Shown: positions 54,920 to 64,000, numbered from the stretch's first letter. The stretch: 64,000 nucleotides of DNA from Dulcicalothrix desertica PCC 7102 (GCF_003991905.1 NZ_RSCL01000025.1:85130-149129); one strand, 5' to 3'. Numbers and translations: made by a program. Notes: generated by a model from the letters alone, not told the origin.

Positions 54920-55963
54920 ATGACTTTAATCTCTAAAGTAAAATTCTGGGAACACAGATTATTTTATATCTTTTGCTGGGGATTTTGGATTTGGAGATTT
55001 TGCTTAGTAAGTGTTTCTGCTGAAGTGAACCAAAATACTAAAGTATTTAGTACGACAAGTAATACTAATCAAAATACTAAAGTATTTAGTACTATAAGTA
55101 ATACTAATCAAAGTAGTACGGTGTTGGGCAGAATAATTATGGTTCCGTCAAATGCTACTGTACAAATATCTAATTGGTTACAACCTAAGTTAGTTAAAAG
55201 TGTTATTGAGCAATATGCTCCTTATGTTTATGCTTACTTTCACTCCGCAGTTTGGCACTCTATTCATGCACGTGCGAGATTAGCTAAAGTACCTATAATT
55301 ATGTACCACGACATCCTGCCGCAAAAGTTAGTTTCTTGGGATGTAACTCCTGCTGAATTAGAGCAACATTTTCTAGAAATTAGAGCTAGTGGCGCCACTC
55401 CTATTAGTATAGATTTATTGGCGATGCATTTACGAACAGGAATACCGTTACCTAAAAAACCAGTTGTATTGACATTTGATGACGGTTATGCTGGGCATTA
55501 TGAGTATGTTTATCCACTGCTTAAAAAATATAATTTTCCAGCAATGTTCGGAATTTATATTAAAGGGGTAGGAAATAATGTAGGGAGAAGGCACGTTAGC
55601 TGGGAACAGGTAAAAGAAATGGCATCTAACCCACTAGTGACAATATCATGCCACACTTTAACCCATCCGCTTGATTTAAGGCGCCTGTCTGACGAGCAAC
55701 TGCAAATCGAAGTTATGCAATCCAAAAGTATTTTGGAATCATATTTACATATTCCTATACGCTACTTTACCTACCCTGTTGGTAAGTTTGATGAAAGAGT
55801 CGCTAATTGGGTAAAAAAATCGGGCTATGAGCTTGCATTCACGATGGATGACACTTCAGACAAATTTGCTGGAGTTTCCAATAATTTATTAGCTGTCGAA
55901 CGTATTGGTCAATCAGGGTTGAAGAATGCTCTTGCACAAGCTTGGGGAGGCGTAAATAAGTAA
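54920..55963 (+). CDS. secreted polysaccharide deacetylase-family protein
   Basis: 347 residues. An N-terminal signal/anchor (about 8-35, aromatic-rich) precedes a short region with direct repeats of NQNTKVFSTxSNT (about 38-66). The NodB-like domain begins near VPIIMYHDILPQ (about 123-134). VVLTFDDGYAGHYEYVYPLL carries the metal-binding Asp; SCHTLTHPLDLRRLSDEQL the His pair; RYFTYPVGKFDER the next motif. It removes acetyl groups from a cell-surface or peptidoglycan amino sugar in the periplasm. The 14-residue internal repeat also shows at the DNA level. Confidence 0.85.
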   Translation: MTLISKVKFWEHRLFYIFCWGFWIWRFCLVSVSAEVNQNTKVFSTTSNTNQNTKVFSTISNTNQSSTVLGRIIMVPSNATVQISNWLQPKLVKSVIEQYAPYVYAYFHSAVWHSIHARARLAKVPIIMYHDILPQKLVSWDVTPAELEQHFLEIRASGATPISIDLLAMHLRTGIPLPKKPVVLTFDDGYAGHYEYVYPLLKKYNFPAMFGIYIKGVGNNVGRRHVSWEQVKEMASNPLVTISCHTLTHPLDLRRLSDEQLQIEVMQSKSILESYLHIPIRYFTYPVGKFDERVANWVKKSGYELAFTMDDTSDKFAGVSNNLLAVERIGQSGLKNALAQAWGGVNK

Positions 55964-55965
55964 AA

Positions 55966-56040
55966 AGTGCTGAGTGCTGAGTGCTGAGTGGCAATTTAAG
56001 AGTTATTACTCAGCACTCAGCACTTTCAACTCAGCACTCT
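55966..56040. repeat. STRR heptamer repeat, direct and inverted
   Basis: GTGCTGAGTGCTGAGTGCTGAG is followed about 35 bp later by the inverse CTCAGCACTCAGCACT, giving a hairpin between the deacetylase and aldolase genes. GTGCTGA is one of the short tandemly repeated sequences known from heterocystous cyanobacteria. It also recurs at 57268-57318. Both genes point into it, so it may act as a bidirectional terminator. Confidence 0.75.
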
Positions 56041-56042
56041 AT

Positions 56043-57122
56043 TTATACTGTTGCAGCAGCTTTGGTGAGTGCGGCAAGTTCGCCTTTAGCGTACTTAGCT
56101 GCGAAGTCATCCAATGACATTTGCTTGATTTTGCTTCCGTTACCAGCAGTACCAAACTGTTGATATCGGTCAGCACAAACTTTTTGCATGTACTTGATGG
56201 AAGGTTTGAGGAAGTGACGGGGGTCAAATTCCTTAGTATCTTTTGCTAAAGCTTCACGCACAGCAGCAGTAATAGCCAAACGGTTGTCGGTGTCGATGTT
56301 TACTTTACGTACACCGCACTTGATACCTTTTTGAATTTCTTCAACGGGTACACCGTAGGTTTCTGGAATGGCGCCACCGTATTGGTTAATTAATGCAATT
56401 AAATCTTCTGGTACAGATGAAGAACCGTGCATTACCAAGTGGGTGTTAGGCAAACGACGGTGAATTTCTTCAATGCGGCTGATTGCCAAAATTTCGCCAG
56501 TTGGTTTGCGGGTAAACTTGTAGGCGCCGTGGCTGGTACCGATAGCAACCGCTAAAGCATCTACTTGTGTTTGTTCAACAAATTGAACCGCTTCGTCGGG
56601 GTCGGTTAGAAGTTGGGAATGGTCGAGTTTACCTTCAAAACCATGTCCGTCTTCTGCTTCACCCATACCTGTTTCCAATGAACCCAAACAGCCAAGTTCA
56701 CCTTCAACACTTACACCCAAAGAGTGAGCTACTTTCACTACTTCGCGAGTAACGTTAACGTTATACTCAAAGCTTGCGGGGGTTTTGGCATCAGCTTGTA
56801 ATGAACCATCCATCATTACACTGGTAAAGCCATTTTTCATTGCTGAATAGCAAGTTGCTGGCTCGTTACCGTGGTCTTGGTGCATCGCAATAGGAAGATG
56901 AGGGTAAGTTTCCACTGCTGCCAAAATTAAATGGCGAAGGAAATTCTCACCTGCATACTTACGGGCGCCGCGTGATGCTTGTAATATTACGGGGCTATCT
57001 GTCTCATGGGCAGCCTGCACAATTGCTTGAATCTGCTCCAGGTTGTTAACGTTGAAAGCTGGAATGCCGTAACCGTTCTCAGCGGCGTGGTCCAACATGA
57101 GCCGCATTGGTACGAGCGCCAT
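56043..57122 (-). CDS. fda: fructose-bisphosphate aldolase, class II, Calvin-cycle type
   Basis: 359 residues. The metal-site strings are present: [12 protein letters not shown] (about 83-94), [38 protein letters not shown] and [12 protein letters not shown], followed by [12 protein letters not shown]. The length and [20 protein letters not shown] are typical of the cyanobacterial CbbA/Fba subtype. It cleaves or forms fructose-1,6-bisphosphate (and sedoheptulose-1,7-bisphosphate) in the Calvin cycle and glycolysis, with a divalent metal. It stands alone between STRR repeats. Confidence 0.95.
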   Translation of the reverse strand: MALVPMRLMLDHAAENGYGIPAFNVNNLEQIQAIVQAAHETDSPVILQASRGARKYAGENFLRHLILAAVETYPHLPIAMHQDHGNEPATCYSAMKNGFTSVMMDGSLQADAKTPASFEYNVNVTREVVKVAHSLGVSVEGELGCLGSLETGMGEAEDGHGFEGKLDHSQLLTDPDEAVQFVEQTQVDALAVAIGTSHGAYKFTRKPTGEILAISRIEEIHRRLPNTHLVMHGSSSVPEDLIALINQYGGAIPETYGVPVEEIQKGIKCGVRKVNIDTDNRLAITAAVREALAKDTKEFDPRHFLKPSIKYMQKVCADRYQQFGTAGNGSKIKQMSLDDFAAKYAKGELAALTKAAATV

Positions 57123-57267
57123 AGATAGTCCTCCTGAATGTGTTGTCAGATAATCGGTTGAACGATGAGCGTATGTACTACGCTGAATCTTAATGTTTTT
57201 TTCAACTTATAGGAAATTATAACTAGTGATTGGTGTTTATGTTTAAAAAGTTTAAGAAAGATAAGAA

Positions 57268-57318
57268 GTGCTGAGTGCTGAGTGCTGAGTGCTGAGTGCT
57301 GAGTGCTGAGTGCTAAGT
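57268..57318. repeat. STRR array, about six GTGCTGA units
   Basis: Perfect tandem heptamers followed by a last variant, GTGCTAA. Same unit as at 55966-56040. Confidence 0.85.
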
Positions 57319-57398
57319 GAATGGAGGGTGATAATGAATAATTATGAGTTGAAGAGAAAATTAAATCTGTAACTTATAGTTCAATAGTCTTATTCTAT

Positions 57399-57481
57399 CT
57401 TGTGGAACAGGCATCCCTGCCTGTTACTGTTAATTAATTTAATTAAATTTTGAGGGCAGGCAAGGATGCCTACCCCACAAG
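57399..57481. repeat. dispersed inverted repeat (CTTGTGG ends)
   Basis: The arms CTTGTGGAACAGGCATCCCT... and ...AAGGATGCCTACCCCACAAG are about 25 bp each and nearly complementary around an AT-rich loop. It may form a hairpin in the RNA downstream of tRNA-Lys. Confidence 0.6.
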
Positions 57482-57500
57482 AGTATTTTAATGTTTAGTA

Positions 57501-57572
57501 TGGGTAACCCGGGACTCGAACCCGGAACTAATCGGTTAAAAGCCGAGTACTCTACCATTGAGTTAGTCACCC
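57501..57572 (-). tRNA. tRNA-Lys (UUU)
   Basis: Full cloverleaf on the minus strand: acceptor GGGTGAC with GTTACCC, D-arm with AACTCAATGGTAGAGT, anticodon loop CTTTTAA (anticodon TTT) and T-arm GGTTCGAGTCC. The discriminator is A. The CCA end is not encoded. Confidence 0.95.
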
Positions 57573-57634
57573 GTGCCGCGTTTTTTTGCTGGCTTATACA
57601 CTCTAGCACAAGGGTATATAGTTTTGTAAAGGGG

Positions 57635-58507
57635 TTAAGAGAAAAAATTTGCTGTTAATTTGAAAAATGTAGAGTAACTGGCGCCTGGTTGGAGTACTGT
57701 AAGGTTTTCGCCTGTATTAATGGCGTTTCTTCCAGCGCTCCAAGGTTCAAGACAGTAAAAGTCTTTGCCTTTGAGTGTCCAAAATACTAAGGTTGAAAAT
57801 ACGTTGTCGTAATCGAAGGTTAATTTCAGTTTACGGCTTAAGTCGGTAACGGTAGCTGTTTGACTGCTAAGTTGTTTGAAAGCTACATCGATTTCATCAC
57901 GGTTAAAGTCGAAACTGCCGTTAAATGTGTGATTTTCTTTTGTTTTCTGGTCTTGGTATTCTCGCGATGGTATATCAAACTGAAGTTGATTTTTATCCTG
58001 CACGGCAAAGTAAGGATGAAACCCAAAGGAAAACGGCATTGGTTGAGATGACTTGTTTATATAATGCTGTCCAACATTCAAACTGTTACCTTGAAGTTGA
58101 TAGGTAAAAGTTATCTGAAAGTTGAAAGGGTAAACTGCTTGTGTTTGCTCGTTGCTATGTAAAGTAGCTTGCAGCGACACTCCTTCATCTGATACAGAAC
58201 TATGAGATACCCAAGGTAAATCGCGCGCAAATCCATGCTGCTTAAGGGTATACTGTTTGCCCCCTGTGGTGTAAGTGTTTTCTGGCAAGTTACCACAAAT
58301 GGGAAATAAAATCGGATTACCTCCTCGAACACTCAACTCTGGGTTAACAAAGCGTTCTTCATCTAGGTAAAAAATTTCTTTTCCATCTAGGCGCCATTTA
58401 GTAATTATTCCACCACGTTCTGGTACAACTTCTAACTGGGAGTTAGCGCTTTCATCCGTGAGGATGTAGGTTTTATATTGATTCTGTTGGAGAGAAATTG
58501 AATACAT
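57635..58507 (-). CDS. aldose 1-epimerase-like protein
   Basis: 290 residues, the size and beta-rich composition of the galactose mutarotase superfamily. VVPERGGIITKWRLDGKEIFYLDEERF (shown in part) marks the start of the sandwich. GGNPILFPICGNLP, KQHGFARDLPWVS (active-site His) and FGFHPYFAV (second His) are typical. The acidic general base is likely the Glu in YCLEPWSAGRNAI. This subgroup includes glucose-6-phosphate 1-epimerase-like and other sugar mutarotases. The substrate is not clear. It lies between tRNA-Lys and pdhA. Confidence 0.85.
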   Translation of the reverse strand: MYSISLQQNQYKTYILTDESANSQLEVVPERGGIITKWRLDGKEIFYLDEERFVNPELSVRGGNPILFPICGNLPENTYTTGGKQYTLKQHGFARDLPWVSHSSVSDEGVSLQATLHSNEQTQAVYPFNFQITFTYQLQGNSLNVGQHYINKSSQPMPFSFGFHPYFAVQDKNQLQFDIPSREYQDQKTKENHTFNGSFDFNRDEIDVAFKQLSSQTATVTDLSRKLKLTFDYDNVFSTLVFWTLKGKDFYCLEPWSAGRNAINTGENLTVLQPGASYSTFFKLTANFFS

Positions 58508-58519
58508 ATGTTTTATTTT

Positions 58520-58547
58520 GTAGAGACGCGATTAATCGCGTCTCTAC
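58520..58547. repeat. dispersed palindrome, copy 2
   Basis: GTAGAGACGCGATTAATCGC and its complement form a perfect palindrome. It differs at one base from the copy at 203-230. It lies between the pdhA stop and the start of the epimerase-like gene, so it probably terminates pdhA transcription. Confidence 0.7.
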
Positions 58548-58565
58548 GAATACGTCGTGTGTTGT

Positions 58566-59600
58566 TTACTCGTCTTCGGCGAAGATAAAGCGGTATAACT
58601 CGTCTGGACTTGGTTCGGGACTGCTTTCGGCAAATTTGACGGCCTCTTCGACTTCTGTTTGTATCTTTTTGTCGATGGCTTTTAATTCGTCGGCAGTTGC
58701 TAACTTTCTTTCAATCAATTCGCTGGCTAGCTTTTTGATTGGGTCGCGTGCGAACCAAAATTCTTTTTCTTCTTTGCTTCGCAGTTCGTCAGGGTCTGCT
58801 AACGAGTGTCCTCGGAAACGGTAGGTTAATGCTTCGATTAAAGTTGGCCCTTCTCCTGCACGCGCACGTCGCACAGCTTCTTTGGCTGCTGAATACACTG
58901 CAAGAACGTCCATACCATCAACTTCAACACCCACCATGTTGAAGACGCTGGCTTTTTTATAGATTTCGGGGTCAGATGTTGCGCGTTCGTGCGCCATCCC
59001 TATTGCCCATTTATTATTTTCGACAACAAAGAGTATTGGCAATTTCCATAACGCTGCCATGTTGAGCGTCTCGAAAAATTGCCCGTTGTTGGCGGCGCCA
59101 TCACCGAAGAAACAAGCTGTCACCTCCATCGGATTGGTATCACCTAACACTTCTTTGCGGTACTTGCTTTTAAATGCAGCACCCGCCGCTACAGGAATAC
59201 CTTCAGCAACAAACGCATATCCACCGAGTAAGCGATGTTCCGCAGAAAACATGTGCATCGAACCACCGCGTCCTTTGCTACAACCTGTGGCTTTGCCAAA
59301 TAGCTCTGCCATAACTTCGCGCGCTGGTACTCCAGCACTTAAAGCATGAACGTGGTCGCGGTATGTGCTGCTAACATAGTCTTCTCCAGGTTTCATAGCT
59401 TTGACAATACCACTGGAAACAGCTTCTTGACCGTTGTAAAGGTGGACAAAGCCAAACATTTTTCCCCGGTAGTACATTTCGGCGCACTTGTCTTCAAACA
59501 TGCGCCCCAAAACCATGTCTTCGTAAAGCAGCAAGCCTTCTTGCTTCGTAATTTGTGCGGATGCCGCATCAAACGTTGGTAACGTGCGTTCTTGAACCAT
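58566..59600 (-). CDS. pdhA: pyruvate dehydrogenase E1 component, alpha subunit
   Basis: 344 residues. The TPP-binding motif is [34 protein letters not shown] (about 160-195, shown in part). GRGGSMHMF and the phosphorylation-loop-like [15 protein letters not shown] are also conserved. With the beta subunit, which is not in the window, it decarboxylates pyruvate and acetylates E2, feeding acetyl-CoA to fatty acid synthesis and the TCA reactions. The sequence is close to chloroplast-type E1 alpha. It is transcribed from the 59.6-60.3 kb divergent region. Confidence 0.95.
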   Translation of the reverse strand: MVQERTLPTFDAASAQITKQEGLLLYEDMVLGRMFEDKCAEMYYRGKMFGFVHLYNGQEAVSSGIVKAMKPGEDYVSSTYRDHVHALSAGVPAREVMAELFGKATGCSKGRGGSMHMFSAEHRLLGGYAFVAEGIPVAAGAAFKSKYRKEVLGDTNPMEVTACFFGDGAANNGQFFETLNMAALWKLPILFVVENNKWAIGMAHERATSDPEIYKKASVFNMVGVEVDGMDVLAVYSAAKEAVRRARAGEGPTLIEALTYRFRGHSLADPDELRSKEEKEFWFARDPIKKLASELIERKLATADELKAIDKKIQTEVEEAVKFAESSPEPSPDELYRFIFAEDE

Positions 59601-60347
59601 TATCTTTTGAGTATCCCCGTAGTAACACTTAATGTCACCATTATTTCTATAACGCTCATGTGCGCGTACCCGATTTATAGGTGACTTCCTTTTAATGCAG
59701 GCGCCGCGCTACCCAAAAGCGTCCAATTGCTCCGACTCTACTACTCTGTAAACTTAGAAGCAGCAAATAAACTGTCAAAATCAAGATTCGATAACTCGAA
59801 GCTCTTTCATTTGACTGTAAGGAAGCAACTTTATTTGATGTCATAGTCGGCGTGCTTTCGCTACCCTCGGCTATACACTAACAGTTAGGATAGCAAGATT
59901 CTGCATATTGATTAACAATTTTTAGCTTTCGCCACAGCGTTACTTATCAGCAATGTGCTTCTAGGTAATTGTAACAATAATATCGTTGTGGTAGAATTTT
60001 ACTCGCTCTATAGTAGCGAACAATAGTTCACAACGATGTATAATTCGTTGCTAAGTTGAGAATGAATATAGCTACCTATTTATAGTGATAGTTAATTATT
60101 CAATCTCCTGGTATTGTTGTATACTTCTGGATTACTTAACTATTTTTTACTTATGTTCATTAGTTAAGTGTAGAGGGAAGCTGACTTAATATCGGCGCCG
60201 ATTACATACTTTAAACAGCAGTTAAGTTGTTGTGTTGTAAACAAAAAGCGCGTGTAAGTTCAACAAGGTATTATTATGGCACGGTTTGATAATGCCTGGA
60301 ATGGTCTAGGTGAAACATCACATAATACGCTGTAGGGGAAGTAGGCT
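59601..60347. other. divergent region between pdhA and ftn2
   Basis: About 750 bp with promoters for both genes presumed. It contains a possible small gene on the minus strand (59692-59844) and two GGCGCC sites (59700 and 60195). Otherwise I see nothing specific. Confidence 0.5.
59692..59844 (-). CDS. possible 50-residue single-helix membrane protein
   Basis: An ATG frame of 50 residues: a polar start ([17 protein letters not shown]), then a hydrophobic helix (about 19-32, [16 protein letters not shown]) and a basic end (VARRLH). This is the shape of many small cyanobacterial membrane proteins. There is no clear ribosome binding site, and I do not recognise the family. It lies 91 bp upstream of pdhA in the same direction. 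Confidence 0.3.
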   Translation of the reverse strand: MTSNKVASLQSNERASSYRILILTVYLLLLSLQSSRVGAIGRFWVARRLH

Positions 60348-62567
60348 GTGCGAATTCCGCTCGATTACTACCGTATATTAGGATTACCGTTGGCGGCAAC
60401 AAGGGAGCAATTGCGGCAAGCTTATAATGACCGCATTGTCCAGCTACCACGACGGGAATATTCAATTGCAGCAACTACATCGCGAAAACAATTAGTTGAA
60501 GAAGCTTACGTGGTTTTATCTAATCCTTTAGAGCGCAAAGAATACGACAGGGTGTATTTAGCGTCTGCATATACTCAAAACGGCACCGATGTCGCTGTCG
60601 CTGTTGAGAACAGAGTTGCTCGAAACCCAAATTCTGATACTCAAAACCCAACTATAGATGTTAATGAAGACGAATTAGTCGGCGCCTTGCTGATTTTACA
60701 AGAGCTTGGAGAATACGAACAAGTTCTTAAACTTGGGCGCCCATACCTTGTTAACAGAAAAACAGATAATGAAAGTTTTGCCTCCGAACGTCCGGATGTA
60801 GTACTAACAGTCGCATTAGCCTGTTTAGAATTAGGACGCGAACAATGGCAGCAAGGAAACTATGAAAACGCAGCAATTTCTCTGGAGACAGGAGAAGAAT
60901 TGTTAGGCAAAGAAGGAATGTTCAATAGCGTTCGAGTTGAAATTCAAGCTGATTTAAATAGATTGCGTCCATATCGCATTCTCGAATTAGTTGCATTGCC
61001 ACTTGACCATGCAGCTGAAAGGAAGCAAGGATTACAGCTATTACAGCAGGTTTTAGAAGAACGTGGTGGTATAGATGGGTCGCTCAACGATGAGTCAGGA
61101 TTAAACGTTGATGACTTTTTACGCTTTGTTCAGCAGTTACGGCATCATTTAACCGTAGCTGAACAGCATCATCTATTTGAATCAGAAAGTAAACGTCCTT
61201 CAGCAGTTGCCACATATTTAGCTGTTTATGCTTTAATCGCGCGTGGATTTACTCAACGTCAACCAGCATTAATTAGGCAAGCAAAGCAAATGCTGTTGCG
61301 TTTGGGTAAACGGCAAGATGTTCACCTTGAGCAATCGTTATGCGCGCTACTTTTGGGACAAACAGAAGAAGCTACCAAGGCATTAGAATTAAGTCAAGAA
61401 TACGAAGCTTTGGCTTTTATTCGCGAGCATTCTCAGTCTTCGCCAGATTTATTACCAGGACTGTGCTTATACGGTGAACGTTGGTTACAAAATGAAGTAT
61501 TTCCACATTTTCGTGATTTAGAAGACCAAGTAGCATCGCTTAAGGAATATTTTGCAGACCCTAACGTGCAAGCTTATTTAGAAGTTTTACCCAATGATGC
61601 AGAAAATGTTGATGGTGACTGGCGTACTTCTACACTCAAGTCTCCAAATGGCACCTCAAATACTACATCAAGTAATTATAATAATTCTACAGTTACGGCT
61701 CGACCTAATTATCGCGATAGGATAACAGAAATTCCCAAGTCGGCGCCTGTGAATTACAACATATCAAGCGATAACTACGATACTAGATTTAATCACGAGG
61801 CGCCTGTTACTTCCAGACCACAACCGAACGGTCGTGTACCAAAAAATCAAAATAGCCAAATTGCAACAAGCACAGTTACGGCGCCAAAATCGAAAAGACG
61901 TAGACATCAACCATCTGGTAGTGTAAAGAATATTCCGAACGCGAACCAACGTGTGGCGCCAAGACGTAGACAATCTCGTAATAAAAGTGCGAGTTTGTTG
62001 CTAAAAGTGCTAGCTTCGGTCGCGGGTGTATTATTATTTTGGCTGTTAATTAGTACAACATTTGGCTGGTTAAAAAATATATTAATTCCAGGCCCAGCAT
62101 TACAAGGGAAACAGCTAGCAATAGAAATAAATGAACCACCTGTCGCGATTCCTACACCAGGTAGTCAACCGCAGTACCCAGAGGGAGATTTAACCAAAGA
62201 ATCTGCAACACAAGTAGTTCAGAGTTGGTTATCAGCAAAATCAGCTTCTTTAAGTTCCAAGCATGATATAGATAGTTTGAACCAAATACTAACAGGTTCA
62301 GCATTATCATACTGGAGAGGTATTGCTTTGCAAGTCAAATCAAGCAATAAGTATCGACAGTACGAACATACAGTATCAAACGTATCTGTTAAACCAGATG
62401 CTAATAATAAAAACCACGCAACGGTAGAAGCAACAGTAGTAGAAAGCACGACTTACTACGAAAACGGACAAACAAAGGAAACAGAAAAGGATAAAGTCAG
62501 AGTTAGATACGAAGTAGTGCGCGTAGACAACGGATGGCGTATTCGTGATATCGCTTTGGTCAACTAA
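60348..62567 (+). CDS. ftn2: Ftn2/ZipN/ARC6-type cell division protein
   Basis: 739 residues, GTG start with AGGGGAA upstream. The N-terminal J-like domain (DYYRILGLPLAATREQLRQA to LERKEYDRVY, about 6-65) lacks the HPD tripeptide of true DnaJ proteins, as expected for this family. A helical body (about 100-400) is followed by a low-complexity Ser/Thr/Asn/Pro linker (about 420-540), a membrane helix (about 547-575) and a C-terminal ARC6-like/IMS (DUF4101) domain (about 620-739). It anchors FtsZ at the division site in cyanobacteria and plastids. The linker DNA carries four GGCGCC sites within 220 bp. Confidence 0.93.
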   Translation: MRIPLDYYRILGLPLAATREQLRQAYNDRIVQLPRREYSIAATTSRKQLVEEAYVVLSNPLERKEYDRVYLASAYTQNGTDVAVAVENRVARNPNSDTQNPTIDVNEDELVGALLILQELGEYEQVLKLGRPYLVNRKTDNESFASERPDVVLTVALACLELGREQWQQGNYENAAISLETGEELLGKEGMFNSVRVEIQADLNRLRPYRILELVALPLDHAAERKQGLQLLQQVLEERGGIDGSLNDESGLNVDDFLRFVQQLRHHLTVAEQHHLFESESKRPSAVATYLAVYALIARGFTQRQPALIRQAKQMLLRLGKRQDVHLEQSLCALLLGQTEEATKALELSQEYEALAFIREHSQSSPDLLPGLCLYGERWLQNEVFPHFRDLEDQVASLKEYFADPNVQAYLEVLPNDAENVDGDWRTSTLKSPNGTSNTTSSNYNNSTVTARPNYRDRITEIPKSAPVNYNISSDNYDTRFNHEAPVTSRPQPNGRVPKNQNSQIATSTVTAPKSKRRRHQPSGSVKNIPNANQRVAPRRRQSRNKSASLLLKVLASVAGVLLFWLLISTTFGWLKNILIPGPALQGKQLAIEINEPPVAIPTPGSQPQYPEGDLTKESATQVVQSWLSAKSASLSSKHDIDSLNQILTGSALSYWRGIALQVKSSNKYRQYEHTVSNVSVKPDANNKNHATVEATVVESTTYYENGQTKETEKDKVRVRYEVVRVDNGWRIRDIALVN

Positions 62568-62667
62568 CTTTTACTTAATTAAGGTAACTTGGTATTGGAC
62601 TGCATTTAGGTTGGGAAAAAAGTAAATTTTACGGTTCCCAACTAGCCATTACAATTAAATTACTTTA

Positions 62668-63645
62668 ATGACTGACACTTTATTTCAAGCTTATACACCT
62701 TTAATTATCTGGATAGGGTTAGGGTTGCTGGTATGTCGCTTACTACCTAAGTCTTTCTCAAAAATATTAGGTCGTGGTCTTTACTGGGTTGGAGTACCTC
62801 TCGAACTTATTGCGTTGTCTCGTCATGGTAACTCTGGGCAGTATCAAGCAATTAATACTTCAGTATTGGCGCCAGTAATAACCGTTGGTACATTAATAAT
62901 TGGTTTACTGGTGACACTATCAGTTATATGGATATGGAAATTATTAGCCAACCAGCAAAAGTCTGAACACGACTCAAAGATACAACCATTGAGTCGAGTC
63001 AGCGAGGGGAGTTTTCTTCTCGCTGCTGTTTTAGGTAATACAGGTTTCGTTGGACTGGCAATTGCACCTTCGTTAGTTGATGCCAATGCATTAAATTTAG
63101 CCGTGATATTCAGTATTACCCACAATGTTATTGGTCCATTTGGTTTAGGAGTATGGATTGCTAGTTACTATAGCCACACTCAGCAACAAAATAACTTTTT
63201 AACGCAACTACGGGATATTTTAATAGTTCCTCCGTTATGGGCATTTATATTTGGATACTTTACGCGCTCTTTAAAACTACCAGATGCTGTTGAAATAGGA
63301 CTTCAACAATCAATTGGTATCGTTATTGCATGTGCTTTTTTACTCATAGGAATTAGACTCGCTCAATTACAAGGATGGAAAAGCCTTAAATTAGCTCTTA
63401 TTCCGGCTACTTTGCGAGTTATTATAATACCTTTACTAGTTGGAATTTTTACTAAATTTGTACTTAAGCTGCCTGCTTCATCAAGCTTGGCAATGGTGCT
63501 GATGTCAGGGATGCCATCTGCATTTTTGGGTTTAATTTTGGCAGAAGAATATAATCTAGACCGTGATTTAATTGCTAGCAGTATTCTTGTATCAACAATA
63601 TTGTTGCTTTTTGTATTGCCCTTATGGATTTTTTTATTTGGATAA
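62668..63645 (+). CDS. AEC-family transporter (auxin efflux carrier-like permease)
   Basis: 325 residues with about ten hydrophobic helices in two halves of five. A short polar loop (about 95-110) lies between them. GNTGFVGLAIAPSLV (about 121-135) in the first half and MVLMSGMPSAFLGLILAEEY in the second half are the Pro/Gly-rich broken-helix strings of this superfamily. Bacterial members transport carboxylates such as malonate or malate; plant PIN proteins are distant relatives. The substrate here is unknown. It follows ftn2 by 100 bp and is followed by a hairpin. Confidence 0.85.
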   Translation: MTDTLFQAYTPLIIWIGLGLLVCRLLPKSFSKILGRGLYWVGVPLELIALSRHGNSGQYQAINTSVLAPVITVGTLIIGLLVTLSVIWIWKLLANQQKSEHDSKIQPLSRVSEGSFLLAAVLGNTGFVGLAIAPSLVDANALNLAVIFSITHNVIGPFGLGVWIASYYSHTQQQNNFLTQLRDILIVPPLWAFIFGYFTRSLKLPDAVEIGLQQSIGIVIACAFLLIGIRLAQLQGWKSLKLALIPATLRVIIIPLLVGIFTKFVLKLPASSSLAMVLMSGMPSAFLGLILAEEYNLDRDLIASSILVSTILLLFVLPLWIFLFG

Positions 63646-64000
63646 GCTGCAAGTGACGCAATTTGGTACTACTGGTGTGCGTTAACCAGTAGTACTCTTA
63701 AATAAAAATTACAATAGTTTGAATCTATACCATTAATCAAAATGAAAAGTCGAATTTGGCTCAATATAAATACTTAATTTTCATAGATTGGTTATTAAAT
63801 CATACCAGCATAAAACTTTCAGTCACGCAATTTGGTACTACTTGTTAACTCAACCAGTAGTACTGCTAACAGGTTGCCAAAAGCCACCATACTATTGGCG
63901 CCAACCAGCCAAAATAAATGACTAGTGTTCCATGTCATTAGTTTTGGGGTGTAGGATAAACCCTTTTGAGCTTAATTCTAGCGTCCTCTTTTCGGAAGCG
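63646..64000. other. intergenic region with two copies of a hairpin repeat
   Basis: Unit 1 (63653-63699) and unit 2 (63822-63866) share ACGCAATTTGGTACTACT and CCAGTAGTACT. In unit 1 the stem is GTACTACTGGT (63666-63676) with ACCAGTAGTAC (63685-63695). Unit 1 lies directly after the AEC gene and may be its terminator. I see no gene up to the end. Confidence 0.6.
63653..63699. terminator. hairpin after the AEC transporter gene
   Basis: A perfect 11-bp stem with an 8-base loop, starting 20 bp after the stop codon. It is followed by a short T/A-rich run. Confidence 0.5.

Larger units (their letters stand above)
57123..57500. other. intergenic region with two repeat types
   Basis: About 378 bp upstream of the aldolase gene. 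A run of about six GTGCTGA units lies at 57268-57318. A separate inverted repeat spans 57399-57481 (CTTGTGGAACAGGCATCCCT and AAGGATGCCTACCCCACAAG). No gene is seen. Confidence 0.6.

Noticed and set aside
57268..57318. CRISPR array or VNTR gene
   Set aside because: Heptamer tandem repeats of the STRR type without spacers.

Overview
The window is from a filamentous, heterocyst-type cyanobacterium (Nostocales). The evidence is a Calvin-type class II fructose-bisphosphate aldolase, plant-like pyruvate dehydrogenase E1 alpha, the Ftn2/ARC6 division protein, a PatA/PixG-like response regulator, a cyanoexosortase/HpsJ locus, STRR heptamer repeats (GTGCTGA) and many short dispersed palindromes. The DNA is AT-rich, and the hexamer GGCGCC is strikingly abundant while the classic HIP1 octamer GCGATCGC is rare. 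I cannot name the genus.

Region 1 (0.3-6.4 kb) is a decaying cyanoexosortase A / PEP-CTERM locus. It holds an HpsJ-like protein, the exosortase-associated protein, a gutted exosortase copy of 74 codons that keeps only its two ends, a truncated PEP-CTERM-type secreted protein, an IS701-like transposase remnant, a MITE-like element, and a second, intact exosortase flanked by related inverted repeats. tRNA-Gln and a small conserved-looking gene follow.

Region 2 (7.9-37.1 kb, all on +) is a large surface-polysaccharide cluster. It encodes a Wzm/Wzt ABC exporter, a nonulosonic (sialic-like) acid module (CMP-transferase, a CBS-NeuB-SAF-TIM-barrel fusion and a possible transferase), about nine glycosyltransferases, a PRPP synthetase paralogue, a tandem HAD/transferase pair, UDP-galactopyranose mutase with a partner glycosyltransferase, FkbM and class I methyltransferases, an SDR, a PhyH-like dioxygenase and a Wzy/WaaL-like membrane protein. 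The block from 8.3 to 20.0 kb has no GGCGCC but carries all five HIP1 octamers I found, which suggests a separate origin.

Region 3 (37.2-50 kb, all on -) is the most interesting part: two tandem lasso-peptide-type RiPP clusters. In transcription order, the upstream cluster has B1 (RRE), a B2 leader-peptidase remnant of 33 codons, an asparagine-synthetase-like cyclase and two precursors. The downstream cluster has B1, intact B2, cyclase and one precursor, then an HPr-kinase-like protein, an ABC exporter and a nucleotidyltransferase-family protein. The upstream cluster appears to have lost B2 by an in-frame deletion of about 115 codons that kept both overlaps with its neighbours, so one peptidase would have to serve three precursors.

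Region 4 (50.4-64 kb) is mostly housekeeping: a WecG/TagA-type glycosyltransferase, RluD-type pseudouridine synthase, PatA-like regulator, polysaccharide deacetylase, class II aldolase, tRNA-Lys, aldose-1-epimerase-like protein, PdhA, Ftn2 and an AEC transporter, interspersed with C/G-rich palindromes, STRRs and hairpin repeats.
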